A stretch of 64,000 bases of DNA from UMGS1696 sp964463375 (lineage in GTDB: Bacteria; Bacillota; Clostridia; Oscillospirales; CAG-272). Below are positions 58,844-64,000 of the stretch, piece by piece. Positions within the stretch are counted from its first letter, which is position 1, and every line of letters starts with the position of its first letter. Both the position numbers and the translations under genes were made by a program. The stretch covers positions 62,001 to 126,000 of the forward strand of contig CAYXBQ010000004.1 of the NCBI GenBank assembly GCA_964463375.1. Direction: 5' to 3'. The notes under the pieces are model-generated. The model saw only the letters and a list, made by a program, of their open reading frames with translations. It made no database searches and was not told the origin of the DNA.

Positions 58844-60130
58844 TCAGTCGTTGTGTTCTACGGTCGCATCGCTGTGGTTGGGCACATCCCCATCGTCAAA
58901 ATGGATCCGCACGTTGCAGTCCTCCAACGCCCGTTGCAGCCGAGGCATATCGACCTTGGCAATATGTACCCCTTCCTCGATGGCATGGGCCGCTGCCAGA
59001 CCGGCCGCCTGTCCGGAGATGATGGCCGGTGGAATGACCCGCAGCACGTCCCAGCCGTACCCATCCCCCGCTGCCGTGCGACCGCAGGTGATCAGGTTGG
59101 TGGCTTTGGGATGCACCAGTGTCCGGTAGGGGATCTCGTACAGGTAATCCCGGCGGTCGAAGTCGCAGATGGCACCCACCGAATCCGCAAAGTGGACATA
59201 GGCATCGCCTTCCTGGAGCACATATTCCCCATCGACCCGGCGGGTGGTGCGGAACTGGCACATACCGGGCAGCGTGACCACGTCTCTGGACAGCCGCTCG
59301 TCTCCCTTGAGCTTGCCCAACATTTCCAGTTGGTTTTTGACCAGATACCGATCCACCTCTTCGCCGGTGGTACCATGGTACAAGGGGATCTCTGCCGGAT
59401 GGCCACCGCCGTACAGATTGGCACCACCGCCGGCCACGCCCACCAGTGCCTGGGAAATATTGCCGGAATCTGCCGCCCGTTTACAGCTATCCAGCGTGAT
59501 CTTGAAGCCGGTGTAGGTATGGAAGTTCCCACGCTCCACGGTGGGGATCCCGGCACGATAGACCAGATCGCAGTCCCCGGTGGCATCCACGAACATATCC
59601 GCTGTATAATATTCCGCACCGGATTTATTCTCCACCACCACGCCTGTGACCTTTGTGCAGCCGTTCTGCTCTTCCAGCACCGGCTGGGTCAGAATCGTAT
59701 CGAACAGCAGCTCTACCCCTTCCTGCACACATAGCTCCGTCAGCTGCAAGGCGAAGATCTCTGCCGGATACCGGGTCATATACCGCGGAGGCTGCTGTCC
59801 CTTTGCCGCATAGGCCGCTAACTTTTCCTGTGGGATCTGTCCGTTTTCGAAGTCCGGGGACACGCCGCCGTAGCCATAGGTGATGGACATACGCAGCAGC
59901 TCCTCTGCCATACCGAAGATGATCTGCTTTCCCCGGCCGTTGCACATAGGCACGAACAGATTGATCAGCCCCAGTGTTGCCAGTCCTCCCAGCTTTTGTG
60001 CCTTCTCGATCAGCAGCACGTGCTTTCCCACTCTGGCCGCCTGGACAGCCGCCGCTACGCCAGCTACGCCGCCCCCTGCCACAATGACATCGTACTTCCC
60101 TTTTTCGTGAATCTCTCTCTCGATCCGCAT
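58844..60130 (-). CDS. FAD-dependent oxidoreductase
   Basis: 428 residues. N-terminal FAD fold: YDVIVAGGGVAGVAAAVQAARVGKHVLLIEKAQKLGG in pieces, then GLINLFVPMCNGRGKQ and the second FAD contact FVDATGDCDLVYRAG, and the C-terminal TCGRTAAGDGYGWDVLRVIPPAIISGQAAGLAA in pieces. This is the FAD_oxidored (PF12831-type) group often found beside glycan-degradation genes. It may oxidise or reduce a sugar-derived compound. Promoter at 60167 faces away from the uxaC promoter, so the two may be co-regulated. Start after AAAAGGAGC. Confidence 0.85.
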   Translation of the reverse strand: MRIEREIHEKGKYDVIVAGGGVAGVAAAVQAARVGKHVLLIEKAQKLGGLATLGLINLFVPMCNGRGKQIIFGMAEELLRMSITYGYGGVSPDFENGQIPQEKLAAYAAKGQQPPRYMTRYPAEIFALQLTELCVQEGVELLFDTILTQPVLEEQNGCTKVTGVVVENKSGAEYYTADMFVDATGDCDLVYRAGIPTVERGNFHTYTGFKITLDSCKRAADSGNISQALVGVAGGGANLYGGGHPAEIPLYHGTTGEEVDRYLVKNQLEMLGKLKGDERLSRDVVTLPGMCQFRTTRRVDGEYVLQEGDAYVHFADSVGAICDFDRRDYLYEIPYRTLVHPKATNLITCGRTAAGDGYGWDVLRVIPPAIISGQAAGLAAAHAIEEGVHIAKVDMPRLQRALEDCNVRIHFDDGDVPNHSDATVEHND

Positions 60131-60166
60131 ACCCGCTTTGCTCCTTTTTTAGTAGGTTATGCTTAC

Positions 60167-60196
60167 ATTATAGCATACTACCTACCGGGAAATCAA
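60167..60196 (-). promoter_or_regulatory. Sigma-A promoter of the FAD oxidoreductase gene
   Basis: Minus strand TTGATT (60191-60196), 18-bp spacer, TATAAT (60167-60172). The imperfect repeat GTAGTATGC / GCATAACCTAC surrounds the -10 and could be an operator. Confidence 0.75.
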
Positions 60197-60244
60197 GGTT
60201 TTCGGCTGCTTTTTTCGCAAGTGGTGCTTTTTCGTCCCATCCCC

Positions 60245-60273
60245 TTGACAAACCGGCAAAAATCCTGTATCAT
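60245..60273 (+). promoter_or_regulatory. Sigma-A promoter of uxaC
   Basis: TTGACA (60245-60250), 17-bp spacer, TATCAT (60268-60273). Confidence 0.8.
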
Positions 60274-60329
60274 ATGGGTATATCGTAAAATACCAAAATT
60301 CTGCCTATATGTGCTGGAGGAATGTTTTT

Positions 60330-61748
60330 ATGAAACAATTCATGGGAAAGAATTTTCTTTTGACCAATGAAACGGCTAAGATCCTGTACCATACCTATGC
60401 GGCTGAGCTGCCCATCATCGATTACCACTGCCACGTGAGCCCCAAGGAAATTGCGGAAAACAAGCAGTTCAACAACATCACGGAGCTGTGGCTGGGCGGG
60501 GACCACTACAAATGGCGTGCCATGCGTTCTGCCGGGATCGCAGAGAAGTACATCACCGGGGATGCCTCCGACTACGAAAAGTTCAAGGCATATGCGTCCA
60601 TCATGCCCTCGCTGATCGGCAACCCGCTGTACCACTGGACCCACCTAGAGCTGCGCCGGTACTTCCACTGCGACCTGATCCTGGGGCCTGACTCCTGTGA
60701 CGAGATCTGGGAGCTGACCTCGAAGATGCTGGCCCGGCCCGATATGCGGGTACGCAGCCTGATCGAGAAGTCCCACGTGGATCTGCTCTGCACCACGGAC
60801 GACCCGGCTGACACGCTGGAATACCACAAGCAGCTGGCGGACGACCACACCTTTGCCACCAAGGTACTGCCTGCCTGGAGACCGGACAAGTGCTTCAACA
60901 TCAACAAGCCGGGTCTGCGTGCCTACTACGACAAGCTGGGGGCTGCTGCCGGTGTGGAGATCACGGATGTGGAGAGCCTGCAGGAGGCACTGCGCCGCCG
61001 GATCGACTTCTTTGATTCTATGGGCTGCCGCACTGCCGACCACGGTCTGGACGAATACCCCATGTTCGTGAAACCGGATCCGTACCATGTGCAGGAGGCC
61101 ATGAACGTGGCGCTGACCACCGACGGCAAGGACGTGACCCCGGCGATGCTGTCCGTATTCAAGAGCGGGATGCTGACCTTCTTAGCGGCTGAATATGCCA
61201 AGCGTGGCTGGGTCATGCAGTTCCACATGGGTGTGTACCGGAACGCCAACAGTCCTATGTACGCCAAGTTAGGGCCGGACACGGGCTTTGACACCATTGG
61301 CAACTGCGACATCACCTCCATAATCGAGCTGCTGAACAATATGGAATCCCGAAGCGCACTGCCTCGGACGATTTTGTACGGCATCGATCCCACGCAGAAC
61401 GCTGCCATTGGTGCCATGCTGGGCTGCTTCCAGACCGCCGGAGATGGGTATCCGAAGGTGATGCAGGGCTCTGCCTGGTGGTTCAACGACACCATCGACG
61501 GGATGCGGACCCAGATGTGTCAGCTTGCCAATCTTTCGGTATTTGGCAAGTTCTTAGGCATGCTGACAGACAGCCGTTCCTTCACGTCCTATCCTCGTCA
61601 CGAATACTTCCGCCGGATCCTCTGTGACCAGATCGGCCGCTGGGTAGAAGGTGGGATGTATCCCTTCGACATGGAGGAGCTGGGGCAGATGATCTGCGAC
61701 ATTTGCTACAACAACACAAAGAATTTCTTCCGCTTCGATCTGCGGTAA
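60330..61748 (+). CDS. uxaC: Glucuronate/galacturonate isomerase
   Basis: 472 residues, normal for UxaC; start at the ATG 9 bases after GGAGG. Isomerises D-glucuronate to fructuronate or D-galacturonate to tagaturonate in uronate breakdown. Signature segments: ELPIIDYHCHVSPKEIAENK (metal His pair), WRAMRSAGI, IEKSHVDLLCTTDDPADTL, WVMQFHMGVYRNANSPMY and TDSRSFTSYPRHEYFRRILC. No uxuA/uxaA/uxaB genes are near, so the pathway is dispersed. The neighbouring FAD enzyme and MATE transporter have no clear link. Confidence 0.96.
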   Translation: MKQFMGKNFLLTNETAKILYHTYAAELPIIDYHCHVSPKEIAENKQFNNITELWLGGDHYKWRAMRSAGIAEKYITGDASDYEKFKAYASIMPSLIGNPLYHWTHLELRRYFHCDLILGPDSCDEIWELTSKMLARPDMRVRSLIEKSHVDLLCTTDDPADTLEYHKQLADDHTFATKVLPAWRPDKCFNINKPGLRAYYDKLGAAAGVEITDVESLQEALRRRIDFFDSMGCRTADHGLDEYPMFVKPDPYHVQEAMNVALTTDGKDVTPAMLSVFKSGMLTFLAAEYAKRGWVMQFHMGVYRNANSPMYAKLGPDTGFDTIGNCDITSIIELLNNMESRSALPRTILYGIDPTQNAAIGAMLGCFQTAGDGYPKVMQGSAWWFNDTIDGMRTQMCQLANLSVFGKFLGMLTDSRSFTSYPRHEYFRRILCDQIGRWVEGGMYPFDMEELGQMICDICYNNTKNFFRFDLR

Positions 61749-61776
61749 GATGAGGGGCAAACATACACTTGCAGTG

Positions 61777-61830
61777 AAGGGGTCAACATGCACTTACAGC
61801 GAGGTTGTCCCCTTTCCCTGACCCCTTTTT
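61777..61830 (+). terminator. Probable terminator of uxaC within repeat copy B
   Basis: AAGGGGTCA (61777-61785) / TGACCCCTT (61819-61827) with T-run to 61830; large loop. Confidence 0.55.
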
Positions 61831-61852
61831 GGGCTTTGCAGCTGGCGTTTGT

Positions 61853-61897
61853 GCTTCGCCTATGCGAGCTTCGCCTATGCGAGCTTCGCCTATGCGA
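61853..61897. repeat. 15-bp tandem repeat x3
   Basis: GCTTCGCCTATGCGA in three perfect head-to-tail copies (61853-61867, 61868-61882, 61883-61897), inside dispersed repeat copy B. The unit length is a multiple of three, but no gene uses it. Confidence 0.95.
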
Positions 61898-61977
61898 TTT
61901 TTACGAAGATCACCGTACCGTACGCCAGTACAGCAGCCCGCACAGTTAGTTTTTTTACTTCTCGGAGAAAATACCAC

Positions 61978-63390
61978 ATGACAAAAACCTTTCGACAAAA
62001 ATACATCGGTGACCGTGCCTTTTATCGTATGGTCATCGCCATCGCTATTCCGCTTATCATCCAGCAGGGGATCACCAGCTTCGTTTCGCTGCTGGATAAT
62101 TTAATGGTCGGCGCACTGGGGGAGGAACCCCTCTCCGGTGTGTCCATCGTCAACCAGCTGGTCAACGTGTACAACCTGACCATCTTCGGCGGGCTGTCCG
62201 GCGCATCCATCTTCGGTGCCCAGTTCTACGGTGTGGGCGACTGGAAGGGTATGCGGGACACCTTCCGGTTCCGGATGATCTTTAGTGTGCTCATCACCGG
62301 CCTTGCCATTGGCATATTCCTGACCTTTGGTGAGCCCCTGTGCCTCTTGTTCCTGGAAAACGAAAACAACACCGCCGAAGCCATTCAGGCCACCCTTGGC
62401 TACGCTATGGACTACCTGCGTGTAGCAGTGTGGGGGCTGATCCCCTTCCTGTTCTCGCAGGTGTATGTGAACCTGCTGCGGGAGACCGGGGAGACAGTGC
62501 ATCCTATGATCGCCTCTGTGATCGCCATTCTGACCAACTTAGTGCTGAACTACCTCCTGATCTACGGGAAGTTTGGGTTCCCGGAAATGGGTGTGGCCGG
62601 TGCGGCGCTGGCAACGGTGATCGCCCGTGTGCTGGAGGCGGTGTACGTGGTGGTCTACACCCACGTGAAGCACGGCAAATTCCTGTATATTGAAGGTGCC
62701 TATCGTTCTCCGAAGATCCCGCTGCCCCTGTGTCGTCGGATCATCATCACGGGCATGCCGCTGATGTTCAACGAGCTGCTGTGGTCGCTGGGCATGACGG
62801 TGATCAGCGGGAACTACGCTTGCCGCGGTCTGGATGTAGTGGCCGCCACCAACATTGCCACCACGGCATGGAACCTGTTCTCCATCATCATGATGGCCAT
62901 GGGCTCTGTTGTCGCCATTATGGTCGGGCAGCAGCTGGGTGCCGGGAACATCGAAGGTGCCAAGGATGTGGACAACAAGCTGATCTTTGTGACCGAGGTG
63001 ATCCACGTCTTCATTGGGATCGTTCTGATCCTGACGGCGCATTTGGTACCGATGCTATACGAAGTTCCCGAAAGCACGAGAGATATGGCTGCCACGATGC
63101 TGCGGATCCAGGGCGTGGTGCTGCCGGTCCATTCCTATGTCCACGTGGCCTACTTCACCATCCGTTCCGGCGGCAAGACAGTGGTCACCTTCCTATTCGA
63201 CTGCTTCTACACCTGGTGCGTACCGGTGCTGGTGTCCTACATCGTCTGCCGGCTGACCACCCTGCCGATCCTGACCTGCTACGCCATCGTACAAGCCATG
63301 GATCTGGTGAAAATGTCCATCGCCATTCCCATGCTGCGCTCCGGCTTCTGGGCGAAAAACATCATTGGGGAAACGAAATCTACTACCTAA
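61978..63390 (+). CDS. MATE-family multidrug/toxin efflux transporter
   Basis: 470 residues with about 12 membrane helices in two halves. The start is the ATG after GGAGAAA; longer frames run through the tandem repeat. Typical MATE features: AIAIPLIIQQGITSFVSLLDNLMVGALGEEPLSGVSIVNQ in pieces, GASIFGAQFYGVGD, NLVLNYLLIYGKFGFPEMGVAGAALATVIARVLE in pieces, and MGSVVAIMVGQQLGAG. Uses a sodium or proton gradient to export organic cations or other compounds. No regulator is adjacent. Ended by a terminator at 63409. Confidence 0.95.
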   Translation: MTKTFRQKYIGDRAFYRMVIAIAIPLIIQQGITSFVSLLDNLMVGALGEEPLSGVSIVNQLVNVYNLTIFGGLSGASIFGAQFYGVGDWKGMRDTFRFRMIFSVLITGLAIGIFLTFGEPLCLLFLENENNTAEAIQATLGYAMDYLRVAVWGLIPFLFSQVYVNLLRETGETVHPMIASVIAILTNLVLNYLLIYGKFGFPEMGVAGAALATVIARVLEAVYVVVYTHVKHGKFLYIEGAYRSPKIPLPLCRRIIITGMPLMFNELLWSLGMTVISGNYACRGLDVVAATNIATTAWNLFSIIMMAMGSVVAIMVGQQLGAGNIEGAKDVDNKLIFVTEVIHVFIGIVLILTAHLVPMLYEVPESTRDMAATMLRIQGVVLPVHSYVHVAYFTIRSGGKTVVTFLFDCFYTWCVPVLVSYIVCRLTTLPILTCYAIVQAMDLVKMSIAIPMLRSGFWAKNIIGETKSTT

Positions 63391-63408
63391 AATTCTATAG
63401 CTTCAACA

Positions 63409-63451
63409 AAAAATGGATGCAAGCCTTATCCTAAAGCCTGCACCCATTTTT
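63409..63451 (+). terminator. Rho-independent terminator of the MATE gene
   Basis: AAAAATGG-TGCA-GC / GC-TGCA-CCATTTTT, T-run to 63451. Confidence 0.8.
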
Positions 63452-63473
63452 CTATTGTGCATTATTCAAATAA

Positions 63474-63545
63474 CGTCTACTTATCTTCGAACGTCTACTT
63501 ATCTTCGAACGTCTACTTATCTTCGAACGTCTACTTATCTTCGAA
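63474..63545. repeat. 18-bp tandem repeat x4 at a gene 3' end
   Basis: CGTCTACTTATCTTCGAA in four perfect copies (63474, 63492, 63510, 63528). The last copy supplies the final codons and stop of the minus-strand gene; the other three copy that end, stop codon included, downstream of it. Confidence 0.97.
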
Positions 63546-64000
63546 CGTCGCATTGATCTCCTCGATCTGGGCGAGTGCCTTTTGTTCATTCGACTCGTAC
63601 CGAGAGGTAAAGTTGTCTGTGTACTCCCAGATCATGTAGATCACCTCGGCAAAGTAATCGCCGATCTTGTAGAACCAGCCTAAGTCGAACACACGGGAGT
63701 GCAGGATGATGTCCAGCATTTCCACGCTTTCCTGGTCCCGCATGTATTTGTAGCTCAGCACCTGGTCATAGTACACCGGTGTGACGATCTCCTGCGAGTA
63801 GTACGCCAGTGCCTCGGTCACCATGCCCGTCCGTTCCGCATCCTCTAATACGCCGGGGATACAGAAGAACATGCTGTGCCAGGAGCCTACGGTGCTGTGG
63901 TATTCGGTCTGATCCGCTTCGTACTTCGGGAAGGGCAGGATGCCAAAGTCCGTTTCCATATTGCGGAACTCTGCCGCTAAGTTCAATAGCTGAATGAAGA
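63531..64000 (-). CDS. Extracellular solute-binding protein, C-terminal part (cut by window end)
   Basis: The frame stays open to base 64000, so the gene continues beyond the window; about 156 residues are seen. Segments METDFGILPFPKYEADQTEY, MVTEALAYYSQEIVTPVYYD and MLDIILHSRVFDLGWFYKIG line up with the C-terminal part of the protein at 15418-16908 (MEGEFGIIPFPKYDKAQDGY; IVMEALAYESCSLVVPAVCD; MLDIVLAGRVYTFGYMYDNW), so it is a paralogue. Residue spacing is preserved. The stop lies in the 18-bp tandem repeat. Signal peptide and start are outside the window. Confidence 0.85.
   Translation of the reverse strand, partial: FIQLLNLAAEFRNMETDFGILPFPKYEADQTEYHSTVGSWHSMFFCIPGVLEDAERTGMVTEALAYYSQEIVTPVYYDQVLSYKYMRDQESVEMLDIILHSRVFDLGWFYKIGDYFAEVIYMIWEYTDNFTSRYESNEQKALAQIEEINATFEDK

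Larger units (their letters stand above)
61758..61945. repeat. Dispersed repeat, copy B
   Basis: Shares ordered blocks with copy A (57130-57273): CACTTACAGCGAGGTTGTCC at 61791, CCGTACGCCAGTACA at 61918-61932. It has a tandem doubling of its left end (ACATACACTTGCAGTGA then ACATGCACTTACAGCGA) and a 15-bp unit in three copies. Removing two of the three units gives a block-to-block distance like that of copy A. Confidence 0.6.

Noticed and set aside
63474..63545. CRISPR-like array
   Set aside because: The 18-bp units are directly abutting with no spacers; a simple tandem repeat.

Overview
The window reads as a chromosomal segment of a GC-rich, Gram-positive gut-type Clostridia (Bacillota, probably Oscillospirales/Ruminococcaceae). 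The phylum call rests on a complete walR-walK-yycH-yycI cassette, SpoVG, TrmK, Nif3-like and DUF1858 proteins, abundant strong sigma-A promoters (TTGACA-N17-TATAAT), AGGAGG ribosome sites, and several clostridial extracellular solute-binding lipoproteins. Genus-level placement is inference. No prophage, CRISPR array, rRNA or tRNA was found.

Layout. 0-3 kb: an operon of a ribulose-phosphate-epimerase-like enzyme, a glycerol-1-phosphate dehydrogenase and an odd protein that looks like a lone, motif-degenerate type III restriction helicase domain. 3-6 kb: a two-domain glycosidase-like protein and an MNT-HEPN toxin-antitoxin pair. 6-11 kb: TraX-like membrane protein, an ECF sigma factor with a membrane anti-sigma-like protein carrying a GLUG-type ectodomain, a transglutaminase-like protein and a GyrI-like protein. 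11-13.4 kb: tpiA and pgk. 13.6-19.6 kb: two solute-binding lipoproteins without permeases, an iron alcohol dehydrogenase, a small secreted protein and spoVG. 20-25.4 kb: murC, SanA-like, DUF4349, DUF1015 and an HTH membrane regulator. 25.4-30 kb: a stand-alone structured RNA, serA, serC, lysC-type aspartate kinase and a HIT protein. 30-38 kb: amidohydrolase, FkbM methyltransferase, clan GH-A glycosidase, and a DUF4358-like/MBOAT/DHHW envelope O-acylation operon. 37-48 kb: Nif3-like, TrmK, DUF1858, murA, and a six-gene operon built around WalRK. 48-53.5 kb: a second copy of the stand-alone RNA, a glycyl radical enzyme, an IMPase, DUF6873, rpmB, and a MazF-like toxin preceded by a repeat-containing RNA with its own terminator. 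53.5-64 kb: aminotransferase plus Lrp regulator, a MutS-like ATPase, a secreted transglutaminase/SLH protein, an FAD oxidoreductase, uxaC, a MATE transporter and the C-terminus of a third solute-binding protein.

The most novel-looking material is non-coding. (1) A type III toxin-antitoxin-like locus (52752-53515): strong promoter, two hairpins with identical GAAGA loops and compensatory stem changes, a third hairpin, a Rho-independent terminator, then a MazF-fold toxin with no protein antitoxin. (2) A two-copy family of free-standing structured RNAs (25465-25612 and 48177-48339) that share a near-identical 5' hairpin and a three-layer covarying terminator stem, each with a perfect or near-perfect promoter and no attached gene. 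(3) A dispersed repeat present in two inverted copies (57130-57273 and 61758-61945), one carrying an expanded 15-bp unit.

Functionally the segment mixes core metabolism (glycolysis, serine and aspartate-family synthesis, peptidoglycan precursors, cell-wall stress control through WalRK) with plant-glycan/uronate use (UxaC, glycosidases, solute-binding proteins) and small defence or stress modules. All assignments are by reading motifs; no database search was possible.
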